Assembly: GCA_009744235.1 (NCBI GenBank) | Contig: WPHV01000018.1 | Coordinates: 1 to 64,000, forward strand | Direction of reading: 5' to 3' | Length of the DNA: 64,000 nucleotides | Source of the DNA: Gillisella vitis | Lineage (GTDB): Bacteria; Pseudomonadota; Alphaproteobacteria; Rhizobiales; Rhizobiaceae | Shown: positions 24,475-33,780 of the stretch, one piece after another | How the letters are laid out: every line of letters begins with the position of its first letter | Position numbering within the stretch: the first letter of the stretch is position 1 | The notes under the pieces: model-generated | What the model saw: the letters and a program-made list of their open reading frames with translations, nothing else | The model's database searches: none | What the model was told of the DNA's origin: nothing | Made by a program: the position numbers and the translations under genes

Positions 24475-25040
24475 GATTTGAATCGTAATCTAGAATGCAG
24501 AAAAAATACACTGAATTACTAGGGGTTTTTTGACCAATATTGGGTTGATTCGTGCTTAATGCAATTTCATTGCGATGAACTTCATGTCTCCATACGCAAC
24601 GCTTTCCGGCCTTGAACGTTTCAGATCCAGGTTGAAAAAGCGACTGCATAGTTCCTTAAGTCGGAATCGCTTTAAGGAGAAAATTATGCAGCAAATTTAA
24701 AGTGTTACTGTGTCCTTTGTGCGTTTTATGAAACGCACGGCGCTGTAAGGGCTTTGCGGGGCTTGATTCATTGCAGGCAGAGATTTTAGAGGCTCTTGCC
24801 CGACATGGCTTGAAAGCTGCGTTGCCGCCGATTAAACACGCTATAGCAAATGGTGTGATCCCTTTGGGGATGGCGCCCTTGGCAGTGGCAGCTCTCAGGT
24901 TCTACGGCGTTGTTTTCGGTCATCGGAGACGCGACGAGCGGTGATATGGAGCCGCTTCGGAACATGTCGGGGCGGCGGCTTTGGATTGTTTGCCAGCGGT
25001 GTCCCGCGGCAGACGCAACCGGTGTAAAATGGGCAACGAT
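24475..25040. other. Intergenic region at the accessory/core boundary
   Basis: No gene is supported. It contains a structured repeat (24672-24750) and leads into the Pcm-like gene. No tRNA gene or obvious phage attachment duplication was found, although this is the natural right border of the accessory strip. Confidence 0.4.
24672..24750 (+). repeat. Structured dispersed repeat (hairpin element)
   Basis: The segment contains ATTATGCAGCAAATTTAAAG (24683 on) continuing to GTGTT. It is followed by TTACTGTGTC (24705-24714) that pairs, with G-U pairs and one mismatch, with GGCGCTGTAA (24739-24748). Inside this lies a perfect 8-base stem, GTGCGTTT/AAACGCAC. A related 24-base block occurs at 57982-58005 with two differences. 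Such elements recur in rhizobial genomes; I recall the pattern but cannot name the family with certainty. Confidence 0.55.
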
Positions 25041-25694
25041 ATGATCGATTTTGAAGCAGCGCGGGCGAAAATGGTGGACGGCCAAATTCGAACGACGGAT
25101 GTAACCTCTCATTCCGTGCTTTCGGCTTTTCTGTCCGTACCGCGGGAAGCCTTTGTGCCGGACAATCTGAAAGCCCTGGCTTATATCGATGAAGATATTC
25201 AGGTCGCACCCGGTCGCTATCTGATGGATCCGTCGCCGCTTGCCAAGCTTTTGCAACTAGCGGAAATTGGCCGCAGTGAGCTGGTCCTGGAAATCGGAGC
25301 GGGCACCGGTTATGTGTCGGCTTTGCTTGGACGGCTGGCCGGTGCGGTTTTTGCCGTTGAAAGCGATGAGCAGCTGGCCAGTGCTGCAAAGTCCAATCTT
25401 GAAAAGCTGGGTGCCGCGAATGTCACGGTCGTTCAATGTCCGCTGGAGGCTGGCTATGCCAAAGAAGCTCCTTACGATCTGATTTTCCTGAGTGGGTCGG
25501 TCGAAGAAGTGCCTCCGGCACTGTTCGATCAATTGCGTGACGGTGGTCGTTTGATTGGAGTAGTCGGTAGCGGCCGTGCCGTCCGTGCCCATGTCTTCGT
25601 CAAGGCCGGTGGTTCTGTTTCGACAAGCTCACTTTTCAATGCGTCGATCAAGCCGCTTCCGGGCTTTGAAAAAGCGCGCGAATTCGTCTTCTGA
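25041..25694 (+). CDS. Protein-L-isoaspartate O-methyltransferase-like protein
   Basis: A 217-residue AdoMet-dependent methyltransferase of the Pcm superfamily. Motif I is LVLEIGAGTGYVSALLGRLA (residues ~79-98), preceded by DEDIQVAPGRYLMDPSPLAKL where canonical Pcm has the GQTISQP segment, and followed by VFAVESDEQLA and YDLIFLSGSVEEVPPAL. The Ile/Ser residues of the Pcm active loop are replaced, so repair activity is uncertain; a second, more typical Pcm is at 49693. Start taken as the ATG of MIDFEAAR; ATG 25029 is in frame. It sits just upstream of tolC, as in other rhizobia. Confidence 0.78.
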   Translation: MIDFEAARAKMVDGQIRTTDVTSHSVLSAFLSVPREAFVPDNLKALAYIDEDIQVAPGRYLMDPSPLAKLLQLAEIGRSELVLEIGAGTGYVSALLGRLAGAVFAVESDEQLASAAKSNLEKLGAANVTVVQCPLEAGYAKEAPYDLIFLSGSVEEVPPALFDQLRDGGRLIGVVGSGRAVRAHVFVKAGGSVSTSSLFNASIKPLPGFEKAREFVF

Positions 25695-25713
25695 TCATCG
25701 CGACATGAGGTTT

Positions 25714-25742
25714 ACGAACGGTCATTGTGAATGATCGTTCGT
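25714..25742. promoter_or_regulatory. Near-perfect palindrome, TetR-type operator candidate
   Basis: ACGAACGGTCATT and AATGATCGTTCGT are inverted copies with one mismatch, separated by GTG. It lies about 20 bases after the Pcm-like stop and about 580 bases before tolC. The length and symmetry suit a TetR-family dimer. The lack of a T-run argues against a terminator. Confidence 0.45.
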
Positions 25743-26321
25743 ATTGAGTTTTGAATATCTGAAGTCCTTGGTGCATTTGGGATATTCAAAATGCTCTCAA
25801 GGCAAGACGGTGTTTCACATCGTCAAGTCCTGGTATTTTTGGCATGGCTTCTGGTCTTGCCCCGGACTGTTCCATCATCTATTTCCGCATGGCGGTTGCA
25901 TTTTTTGTTTCTATCCATTTTGGTTGTGGATGACCGTGTGGCTGTTTCTTGTTTTAAAGTTATTTTCGTTCAATTCTTAACATCATTGATTTTTTTGGGC
26001 GGCATGAAATGCAAGCTGTCAGGCTCTTGTCAAACTCCTGTAATTCTGCGGGCTCAGCCTATGAATTCTCCTAGGATGATTTGTGGTCAGCTTCACGCAA
26101 TCTAGGCCCTTAGAATAAGGGCTGTCGTCGTTTGATGGTGAGTCTATCGTCATCTTGTCAGCAATGCAGGGGATGGGTGAGAGTCATTTCCAATGTTGGT
26201 GACAAGTTGGAGAGAATCGGCTTCACATGAGAATGCTAGTAAAACATTCAGGCGGTCCTTCGGGGCCGGCCCTTCCATGATGGATAGGGCCTTGGCTTAA
26301 TTAAAGTTGGGAGATGTATCC
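25743..26321. other. Long leader region upstream of tolC
   Basis: No gene is supported; a short hydrophobic frame at 25744-25980 has no ribosome site or coherent pattern. The region is relatively AT-rich in its left half and should contain the tolC promoter. GGGAG lies eight bases before the TTG start. Confidence 0.4.
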
Positions 26322-27725
26322 TTGTCGAGCCTTCGTAAAGTGGCCTATGCCGCAGCATTTCTTCCGCTGTTTTTTCAACCTGCCGTGCTGCATGCCGAAA
26401 CCATTTTCGGCGCCATGGAGAAGGCTTATAAGAACAATCCTGATCTGAACTCGGTGCGTGCCGCTCTGAGGGCAACGGATGAGAGCGTGACGATTGCCAA
26501 GGCCGGCTACAGGCCGCAACTGGGCTTTTCCGTCTCCGGCACTCAGTCTTCCTTTGCCAATTTCAACGGCACCGCCGTCGGTAATATCCCAGCGGATAAA
26601 TATTCGGCGGATTATTATAAATCCGACGTGCAGCTGACATTGACCCAGCAGATTTTTGATGGATTCCAGACGCTGAACAATGTGCGCTCCTCAGAAGCGG
26701 GCGTGCTTTCAAATCGGGAAAGCATGAAGGCGGATGAAATCCAGATCCTGCTCGGCGCAGCCCAGGCCTATGCCGATGTGGCGCGGGACCAGCAGATCGT
26801 CGGTATCCGCCGCCAGAACCTGAACTTCCTCAAGGAACAGCTCAAGGCTGCCAATGCGCGGCTGGAGGTAGGCGAAGGCACCAAAACTGATGTCAGCCAG
26901 GCAGAGGCGCAGCTGGCGGGTGCCGATAGTCTGCTGGCCTCCGCGATCGCCCAGTTGAGACAGAGCGAGGCATCCTATATGCAGGTGGTCGGCGAGATGC
27001 CGAAGGACGTGCGCCAGCCCGTGCGCGCCACCAAGGCAATGCCGACCAATCTCGACAAGGCCGTTGCTTTGGGAATCAGAGAACATCCCAGCGTGCTTGC
27101 TGCGCTGCATGCGGTAACCTCGGCGCAATATCAGGTGAAATCGGCTGAAGGCAGCCTGCTTCCGGGCGTCAGCCTTCAGGGCAGTCTTGATCGGCACAAT
27201 ACGGATAATCCGAGCGAGTCGACCGACCGTGATTATTCCGCGGCCTCGATTACGGCGCAGGTGAAAATTCCGCTCTATCAGGGCGGCTCGGAATATGGCC
27301 AGATCCGCAAAGCCAAGGAAACCGTTGGTGCGCAGGAACTGAAAGTCGATTATGCCCGATTGAGTGTGCGAAAGCAGATCATGACCGCTTTTGCCCAGAT
27401 GCAAGCCGCAACGGCGGCCATCACGTCGGGCCGCAAGCAGGTTGCTGCGGCTAAGCTCGCCTTGCAAGGCGTTATCGAGGAACGCAATGTCGGCCAGAAA
27501 ATCACCCTTGACGTTTTGAACTCGCAGCAGACCGCACTCGACGCTCAGGAAAGCCTCGTAAATGCTCAGCGCAATGAAGTGGTGGCCAGCTACTCATTGC
27601 TGGCGGCAACCGGCACGTTGACGGTCAGGAGCCAGGGATTGCAGGTGGCGGAATATAAGGCAGAAGAGCATTACGATGCCGTCAAGGACAAGTGGTTCGG
27701 ATTGCGGGCCGCCAACGGCAAGTAA
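26322..27725 (+). CDS. tolC: Outer membrane efflux protein, TolC family
   Basis: The 467-residue protein forms the outer-membrane channel for type I secretion and RND efflux. A signal peptide (YAAAFLPLFFQPAVLHA) is followed by ETIFGAMEKAYKNNPDLNSV, the typical TolC entry helix. The rest repeats twice the pattern of long alpha-helices and beta strands: QLTLTQQIFDGFQTLNNVRS and, in the second half, AQVKIPLYQGGSEYGQIRKA. The EERNVGQKITLDVLNSQQ motif (VGxxTxLDVLNAQ) is diagnostic. Start is TTG 26322 with GGGAG upstream. In rhizobia TolC exports adhesins and supports exopolysaccharide and efflux functions. Confidence 0.92.
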   Translation: MSSLRKVAYAAAFLPLFFQPAVLHAETIFGAMEKAYKNNPDLNSVRAALRATDESVTIAKAGYRPQLGFSVSGTQSSFANFNGTAVGNIPADKYSADYYKSDVQLTLTQQIFDGFQTLNNVRSSEAGVLSNRESMKADEIQILLGAAQAYADVARDQQIVGIRRQNLNFLKEQLKAANARLEVGEGTKTDVSQAEAQLAGADSLLASAIAQLRQSEASYMQVVGEMPKDVRQPVRATKAMPTNLDKAVALGIREHPSVLAALHAVTSAQYQVKSAEGSLLPGVSLQGSLDRHNTDNPSESTDRDYSAASITAQVKIPLYQGGSEYGQIRKAKETVGAQELKVDYARLSVRKQIMTAFAQMQAATAAITSGRKQVAAAKLALQGVIEERNVGQKITLDVLNSQQTALDAQESLVNAQRNEVVASYSLLAATGTLTVRSQGLQVAEYKAEEHYDAVKDKWFGLRAANGK

Positions 27726-27780
27726 ACCCAAGGGGTCAAGTAACCCACGCGGTCATTGAAAACGGCAGTTGATATTGCCT

Positions 27781-27825
27781 TTGCGCCATATCTCAAACGT
27801 CCAATGTATTTGAGATATGGTGCAA
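27781..27825. terminator. Long hairpin between tolC and popZ
   Basis: TTGCGCCATATCTCAAA (27781-27797) and TTTGAGATATGGTGCAA (27809-27825) are inverted repeats over 17 bases with a single mismatch, separated by 11 bases. It probably ends the tolC transcript although no T-run follows. Regulation of popZ is an alternative. The rest of the 325-base gap shows nothing else. Confidence 0.5.
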
Positions 27826-28050
27826 TGCCTTCAATGCGAGGATGCATGAGCATCTTCGCGCCTTGGTATGATGGCCTTCATCCCGGATAATTCGGCCCGG
27901 CTGGCGAAACAATCCTCGATTGAACTCATAAAACTGTGTATTTTGGGCTATAAGCTTTTGAAGGCGATTTCCTCGAGCAAAGGGGTATCCTAAGGTCAAG
28001 CGAATCACATGGCAAAAGCCGATGGGGTTTGAAGCCAAATGGGGAATGTA

Positions 28051-28959
28051 ATGGCCCAGCCGAATGTATCGCGTGAACCGTCCATGGAAGAGATCCTGGC
28101 CTCCATTCGCCGGATTATCGAAAGCAATGAGCCGGCACCCGCCCGGTCTTTCGATGATGCCTATGGTTATGACAGTGAAGTGGACGAGCTGGATATTGCA
28201 GGCAATGCGTTTTCCGTTGAGGCTGTGCCCATGGATTTGCCGGTTGCGGCCAACCAGCCAGGTCCGGTTCAGCTAGCGGCATCTGCTACAAACCGTTTCT
28301 CTGAGGGGGCAGGCGATCAGGGTGCTGGCGGACAGCAGATAGCAGATGGCGCAAGACATGCCGCAAAGCCGGTTTCGCTTGCCGATCTTGCGGCGCGGGT
28401 GCGCGCCACGTCTGAGCGGCGCGAAGAGCCTGGCGTTTCCGAGTTTCCTTCTGAATTTCCCTCCGCTTTTTCCAAGCAAGAGTCACCGTCTCGCGATGGT
28501 CGTGGGGCGTCCTCCTACATATCTGACACCATTGGTGGTTTTCGCGAGATTGCTACGGAGCAAGCGGGGTCTATGGGGCAGGTCCGGCCCCTGGCACAAG
28601 CGCGAATCGCCGAACCGGAAGCCATGAGCGCCAGCCAGCGCCATATCGAAGCGCTGTTGCAGTCGGAACCTGTGGCCCAGGCTGCGGTCGCCCCTCAGGA
28701 GCAGGCCGAAGAGGCGAATACGCAAGGCGATACTCGACAAGGTGCGCTTTTGTCCATGCAGGCCGGTGCGCAGGTGGCCAAGTCCTTTGAGGAACTGGCA
28801 GCTGTCGTCGATGGTCAGCAGCGCAGGTCGCTGGATGAAATTGCCCAGGATATGTTGCGGCCGATGTTGCAGGACTGGCTTGACGACAATCTGCCGACGC
28901 TGGTTGAGCGTCTGGTGCGCGAAGAAATCGAACGTATTGCGCGTGGTCCGCGCCGCTAA
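28051..28959 (+). CDS. popZ: Polar organising protein PopZ (DUF2497)
   Basis: The 302-residue protein has the two conserved ends of PopZ. The N-terminal helix SMEEILASIRRIIESNEP binds client proteins, and the C-terminal ELAAVVDGQQRRSLDEIAQD, DMLRPMLQDWLDDNLPTLVERLVREEIERIARG block drives oligomerisation. Between them lies a long acidic/proline-rich disordered linker, as in Caulobacter and Agrobacterium PopZ. In Agrobacterium PopZ marks the growing pole and helps chromosome segregation and division. ATG 28051 has GGGGA five bases upstream; ATG 28039 is in frame. valS follows. Confidence 0.9.
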   Translation: MAQPNVSREPSMEEILASIRRIIESNEPAPARSFDDAYGYDSEVDELDIAGNAFSVEAVPMDLPVAANQPGPVQLAASATNRFSEGAGDQGAGGQQIADGARHAAKPVSLADLAARVRATSERREEPGVSEFPSEFPSAFSKQESPSRDGRGASSYISDTIGGFREIATEQAGSMGQVRPLAQARIAEPEAMSASQRHIEALLQSEPVAQAAVAPQEQAEEANTQGDTRQGALLSMQAGAQVAKSFEELAAVVDGQQRRSLDEIAQDMLRPMLQDWLDDNLPTLVERLVREEIERIARGPRR

Positions 28960-29157
28960 GAGAGCGGTGCCGCAGGCTGCTCCCGGCAGGCGTGCGTATC
29001 AAAACATCGAACTGGAACAATCAGAAGCCGCCTTGTGAATGGGCGGCTTTTTGCTTTCCTTTCTTGACACTGCGCGACCTGTCCGCTTTACCACGTGGTT
29101 GACGAAAACAATGAAATCCAACGTCCGCCCGCGTTCCCGTGAACCGGTAGGGCCTTA

Positions 29158-32016
29158 ATGTCTGGTCAGAACATGCTCGATAAGACCTATGATTCCGCAA
29201 GCGTAGAACCGAAAATCGCCAAGGCCTGGGATGAGGCGGAGGCATTCCGCGCCGGTGTGAATGCCAAGCCGGGTGCGGAAAGCTTTACCATCGTCATCCC
29301 GCCGCCGAACGTGACCGGGTCGCTGCATATGGGCCACGCGCTCAACAATACCTTGCAGGACATCATGATCCGCTTCGAGCGCATGCGCGGCAAGGATGTG
29401 CTGTGGCAGCCAGGCATGGACCATGCCGGTATTGCTACGCAGATGGTGGTCGAGCGGCAGTTGATGGAAAAGCAACTGCCGGGCCGCCGCGAGATGGGCC
29501 GTGATGCCTTTATCGACAAGGTCTGGGAGTGGAAGGACGAATCGGGCGGGTTGATCTTCAACCAGTTGAAGCGGCTTGGCGCATCCTGCGACTGGTCGCG
29601 CGAGCGCTTCACCATGGACGAGGGCCTGTCCGAAGCGGTTCTGGAAGTGTTTGTCACCCTCTACAAGCAGGGCCTGATCTACAAGGACAAGCGTCTCGTC
29701 AATTGGGACCCCAAGCTGTTGACGGCGATTTCCGATCTGGAAGTCGAACAGCATGAGGTCAACGGCAATCTCTGGCACCTGCGCTACCCGCTGGAAGAAG
29801 GCGTGACCTACCAGCATCCTGTTGCTTTCGATGAAGACGGCAAGGCGACGGGATGGGAGACCCGCGACTACCTGGTGGTCGCCACCACCCGCCCGGAAAC
29901 CATGCTGGGCGATACCGGTATTGCCGTTCATCCCGATGATGCGCGCTATCAGTCGATCATTGGCAAGCATGTGATCCTGCCGATCGTTGGCCGTAGAATT
30001 CCTATTGTCGGCGACGAATACCCCGATCCGACGGCAGGTACAGGCGCTGTAAAAATGACGCCCGCCCATGACTTCAACGATTTTGATGTCGGCAAACGCG
30101 CGGGCTTGAGGATGATCAATATCCTCAATATCGATGCGACCGTGACCATTGTAGAAAATGACGATTTCCTGGAGGGGCTGACCCCAAGCCGCGAACAGCA
30201 GATGGTCTGGGCCGAGCTGGAAGGCCAGGACCGGTTCTTCGTGCGCAAGAAGATCGTCGAGATCCTGGAGGCTGAAGGCCTGCTCGACAAGATTGTGCCG
30301 CATAAGCACATGGTGCCGCATGGCGACCGTGGCGGCGTACCGATCGAGCCGCGCCTGACCGAGCAATGGTATGTGGATGCCAAGACACTGGCCAAGCCCG
30401 CCATCGATAGCGTGCGCGAAGGCCGCACCAAATTCGTGCCGAAAAACTGGGACAAGACCTATTACGAATGGATGGAGAATATCCAGCCCTGGTGCGTGTC
30501 GCGCCAACTCTGGTGGGGCCATCAGATCCCGGCCTGGTATGGTCCGGATGGTCAGGTCTTCGTCGAAAAGGACGAGGAAACGGCGCTTCACGCCGCCATT
30601 CAACATTATCTGTCGCATGAAGGGCCGATGAAGGCTTTCGTGGAAGACAAGATCGAGAACTTCAAGCCGGGCGAGATCCTCACCCGTGACGAAGACGTGC
30701 TCGACACCTGGTTTTCCTCGGCGCTCTGGCCCTTCTCTACGCTCGGCTGGCCGGAAAAAACACCGGAAGTGGCGCGCTATTATCCGACCAATGTGCTCGT
30801 GACCGGTTTTGATATCATCTTCTTCTGGGTTGCCAGAATGATGATGATGAGCCTGCATTTCATGAAGGATGAAGCGGGCAATCCGGTTGAGCCATTTGAA
30901 ACCGTTTATGTCCATGCGCTGGTGCGCGACAAGAACGGTCAGAAAATGTCGAAATCCAAGGGCAATGTCATCAACCCGCTGGAACTGATCGATGAATATG
31001 GCGCTGATGCGCTGCGCTTCACGCTGACCATCATGGCCGCCCAGGGCCGCGACGTGAAACTGGATACGGCACGGGTTGCGGGCTATCGCAATTTTGGCAC
31101 CAAACTGTGGAACGCCACCCGTTTTGCCGAGATGAACGGCGTGAAGTCCGATCCGTCCTTCCTGCCGGAAGCAGCGACTCTGGCCATCAACCGCTGGATT
31201 TTGACGGAACTGACGCGGGCTGAACGCGAAGTCACAGAGGCCATCGCGCATTTCCGGTTCAATGATGCGGCCAGCGCGCTTTATCGCTTCGTCTGGAACC
31301 AGTTCTGTGACTGGTATCTGGAATTGCTGAAGCCTGTCTTTGCCGGTGAAGACGAGGTTGCCAAAACTGAAGCCCAGGCCTGTGCGGCCTATGTGCTGGA
31401 AGAGACCTACAAGCTGCTGCACCCCTTCATGCCATTCATGACGGAAGAACTGTGGGCGCATACCGCAGGTGAGGGTGTCGAGCGCGAAACGCTGCTGTGC
31501 CATGCCGACTGGCCGGTTCTTACCTTCAGCGATGAGCAGGCGGCTGCCGATATCAACTGGCTGGTGGACCTAGTCAGCGGCATTCGCTCGGCCCGGGCGG
31601 AAATGAATGTGCCGCCTTCCGCTGTCGCACCGCTCACCGTCGTTGGTGCCAATGGTGTGACCCGTTCCAGGCTGGAGCATCATGAAGCTGCCATCAAGCG
31701 GCTGGCGCGGGTGGGTGACATCAGCCATGCGCCGGAAGCGCCAAAGGGTTCGGCCCAGGTCATCGTTGGCGAGGCGACAGCCTGCCTGCCGCTCGGCAGC
31801 CTGATCGATCTTGGTGCTGAGCGAGCCCGACTGGAAAAATCGATCGGCAAGGTCGATCAGGATATCGAGAAGGGTCGCAAGAAGCTTGGCAATGAGAAGT
31901 TCGTTGCCAATGCCGATCCGGAAGTCGTGGCCGCTGAGCGCCAGCGGCTTGCTGAACTGGAAGAGCAGCGCGGCGTGCTGGCTGTGGCCCTGCAGCGGAT
32001 CAACGAGGCTGGTTGA
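29158..32016 (+). CDS. valS: Valyl-tRNA synthetase
   Basis: A 952-residue class Ia synthetase that charges tRNA-Val. The HIGH motif appears as GSLHMGHALNNT (~residues 54-65) and KMSKS as QKMSKSKGNVINP (~595). The editing domain lies between (TTRPETMLGDTGIAVHPDD). The anticodon domain contains RFNDAASALYRFVWNQFCDWYLE. The C-terminal ~70 residues form a Lys/Glu-rich coiled-coil arm (ERARLEKSIGKVDQDIEKGR). TAGGG precedes ATG 29158; ATG 29173 is also in frame. Full length. Confidence 0.97.
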   Translation: MSGQNMLDKTYDSASVEPKIAKAWDEAEAFRAGVNAKPGAESFTIVIPPPNVTGSLHMGHALNNTLQDIMIRFERMRGKDVLWQPGMDHAGIATQMVVERQLMEKQLPGRREMGRDAFIDKVWEWKDESGGLIFNQLKRLGASCDWSRERFTMDEGLSEAVLEVFVTLYKQGLIYKDKRLVNWDPKLLTAISDLEVEQHEVNGNLWHLRYPLEEGVTYQHPVAFDEDGKATGWETRDYLVVATTRPETMLGDTGIAVHPDDARYQSIIGKHVILPIVGRRIPIVGDEYPDPTAGTGAVKMTPAHDFNDFDVGKRAGLRMINILNIDATVTIVENDDFLEGLTPSREQQMVWAELEGQDRFFVRKKIVEILEAEGLLDKIVPHKHMVPHGDRGGVPIEPRLTEQWYVDAKTLAKPAIDSVREGRTKFVPKNWDKTYYEWMENIQPWCVSRQLWWGHQIPAWYGPDGQVFVEKDEETALHAAIQHYLSHEGPMKAFVEDKIENFKPGEILTRDEDVLDTWFSSALWPFSTLGWPEKTPEVARYYPTNVLVTGFDIIFFWVARMMMMSLHFMKDEAGNPVEPFETVYVHALVRDKNGQKMSKSKGNVINPLELIDEYGADALRFTLTIMAAQGRDVKLDTARVAGYRNFGTKLWNATRFAEMNGVKSDPSFLPEAATLAINRWILTELTRAEREVTEAIAHFRFNDAASALYRFVWNQFCDWYLELLKPVFAGEDEVAKTEAQACAAYVLEETYKLLHPFMPFMTEELWAHTAGEGVERETLLCHADWPVLTFSDEQAAADINWLVDLVSGIRSARAEMNVPPSAVAPLTVVGANGVTRSRLEHHEAAIKRLARVGDISHAPEAPKGSAQVIVGEATACLPLGSLIDLGAERARLEKSIGKVDQDIEKGRKKLGNEKFVANADPEVVAAERQRLAELEEQRGVLAVALQRINEAG

Positions 32017-32086
32017 CCTTCCTGGAGTCTGCCTTAGGAAGAGTGGAGCCGCTTTTCCTAGCAAAGCAAACGATAATATGAAAAAT

Positions 32087-32125
32087 GAAAACCCGTCTGG
32101 TTCAATTAAAACCAGACGGGTTTTC
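32087..32125. terminator. Perfect 16-base hairpin after valS
   Basis: GAAAACCCGTCTGGTT (32087-32102) and AACCAGACGGGTTTTC (32110-32125) pair perfectly around a 7-base loop, with A-rich and T-rich ends. It probably terminates valS and could work in both directions. Just upstream (32041-32070) lies a fragment like the AAGTGGA...TTTTCC repeat described at 36075. Confidence 0.75.
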
Positions 32126-32561
32126 CGTGTTCCTGTGTGATCTAAAACCCACGAAGGATGCTGTAGCCATCCGATATCATTTCCATTGTGATTGTACACG
32201 AAGGTGGAAACGCCCTCGGTTTTTTGATCGTGAAACAGCTTACGCCAGTGACTTATCGTCCAGCGGAATGCTGTTTTTGCGCTGCAAAAAAATACCGTTG
32301 AAATCTTAGGAATGATGAATAGAGGCAGCGTTGCTGTTTCGCAACGGTTGTGAAGAAATGTAAAATATTATTCCGTAAACTCGGGGATAATCCCAGTTTA
32401 ACGCAAAACATTCCTTTCAATTTGTCAATTTTGCGGCGTTAATAAGACCTTACGTAAAACGATCCCTTCATATGGTGCGCTGCAGTAGTGTTTCGTGAAG
32501 TTGTCATTTAGTTTTAATAGGTTAGGCTTCATTCAACAAAATTCCTATGTGTGGAGGGGAC
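32126..32561. other. Intergenic region upstream of the FadL-type porin
   Basis: No gene is supported. The region is AT-rich and should hold the promoter of the porin; GGAGGGG precedes its ATG. No RNA or repeat was recognised beyond the valS hairpin. Confidence 0.4.
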
Positions 32562-33719
32562 ATGTCAAAAAAACAAATTACGCGGGGCGTTCTGGCTTTG
32601 GTCGTAGCGACGCTTTCCAGCACGGCGGCACTGGCGGGCGGCTTTTCCAGAGGTGAGGCCGATACCGACATTCTTTACGAGGAGGGGAAAGTCAAAGCTC
32701 GCGCTGGCGCTGTCTTCGTCTCGCCGGAGCGTAAATACGACACGGTGGGTGGATCGAAATCGTCTGACGGTAGTTTTAGTGACAGTTACTGGATCCCCAG
32801 TGTTGCCGCCAAGGTCCAGATTTCCGATACGTTGGGCTGCGCCCTTACCTATACCCAGCCCTTCGGCGCTTCCTCCACCTATGGAACGGATACACGTCGT
32901 GCCGACCAGTTGGCCGGGGCGGCTTCAGGCAATTTCAACTATTACACCAAGAAGCATTTTATCACCAATGAATATGGCGGCACGTGCGCCGTGCGTTTCG
33001 ACGTTGGTCCTGGCAAGCTCTATGTGTTGGGTGGCGGTTTCTTCCAGGATTTCGATTACACGGCCGATTCCTATTATGGAGCGCTGCACCTGAAGGATAA
33101 TTCGTCTGTCGGATATCGCTTGGGTGTGGGCTATGACATTCCCGAATATGCGATGCGTGCCCAGTTGATGTATCGTTCGCAGATCAAGGAAGAGGCCGAT
33201 GGTGACTTCACGCCGCGTGCCCTGTCGGCGCTGCTGGGCACTGGTGCCGTTTCTGCCGATGGTTATGGCACCTTGCCGCAATCACTCAAGTTGAGTCTGC
33301 AAAGCGGTATCGCGCCGGGTTGGCTTGCCTACGGCTCTGTCAAGTGGACGGACTGGAGCGTTTTGCAAACGCTCAACTACAATATTACCGGCCTTGGCGC
33401 CCAGCGGGACGATTTTTTCTGGAAGGATGGCTGGACCATCCAGGCGGGCATTGGCCACAAGTTTAACGATCGCGTTTCAGGTACCGTCAATATCACCTGG
33501 GACAAGGGTGTAGGTAATGGCGCCGATATCATGACCGACACCTGGACGTTGGGTGTAGGAACCGAGATCAAGCTTGGGCCAGGCGATCTGCGTGTTGGGG
33601 CGGGGGTCAGCTATCTCACTGCCGGGAGCCAAAGTTATGCCAAGGGTGCATCCTATGATGCAACCGCTAATGGCGACTGGGCCTATGCCTTCGGTAGCTC
33701 CTACCAGATCAAGTTCTGA
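32562..33719 (+). CDS. Outer membrane protein, OmpP1/FadL/TodX family
   Basis: A 385-residue beta-barrel for uptake of hydrophobic compounds such as long-chain fatty acids. The signal peptide is KKQITRGVLALVVATLSSTAALA, cleaved before GGFSRGEADTD. The mature chain has alternating amphipathic strands with aromatic girdles (YWIPSVAAKVQISDTLGCAL then TYTQPFG; GVGYDIPEYAMRAQLMYRS), a WLAYGSVKWTDWSVLQTLNY segment typical of FadL barrels, and a final strand ending SSYQIKF with the C-terminal Phe needed for Bam insertion. It is flanked by terminators and is monocistronic. Substrate is unknown. Confidence 0.85.
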   Translation: MSKKQITRGVLALVVATLSSTAALAGGFSRGEADTDILYEEGKVKARAGAVFVSPERKYDTVGGSKSSDGSFSDSYWIPSVAAKVQISDTLGCALTYTQPFGASSTYGTDTRRADQLAGAASGNFNYYTKKHFITNEYGGTCAVRFDVGPGKLYVLGGGFFQDFDYTADSYYGALHLKDNSSVGYRLGVGYDIPEYAMRAQLMYRSQIKEEADGDFTPRALSALLGTGAVSADGYGTLPQSLKLSLQSGIAPGWLAYGSVKWTDWSVLQTLNYNITGLGAQRDDFFWKDGWTIQAGIGHKFNDRVSGTVNITWDKGVGNGADIMTDTWTLGVGTEIKLGPGDLRVGAGVSYLTAGSQSYAKGASYDATANGDWAYAFGSSYQIKF

Positions 33720-33738
33720 TATCTGTTCATGACTCTAT

Positions 33739-33780
33739 GAAATGGCGCGGTTGCTCTCGAATGAGCGACCGCGCCATTTC
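33739..33780 (+). terminator. Hairpin terminator after the FadL-type gene
   Basis: GAAATGGCGCGGT...GCTC and GAGC...ACCGCGCCATTTC form a long stem (about 17 pairs with a small internal mismatch) around TCGAAT. Short T-runs follow. Confidence 0.75.

Noticed and set aside
1..24980. Prophage integrase, attachment sites or target tRNA
   Set aside because: No recombinase motif, no tRNA-like cloverleaf and no border duplication was recognised; the left end of the prophage is outside the window.
25744..25980. Hydrophobic 78-codon frame downstream of the Pcm-like gene
   Set aside because: Trp/Phe-rich random-looking composition without a ribosome site; its hydrophobicity follows from T-rich DNA.
29155..31503. 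Long open frame antisense to valS (782 codons)
   Set aside because: It is the shadow of a high-GC gene with strong codon bias; valS on the other strand has all family motifs, and the antisense product has no coherent domain.
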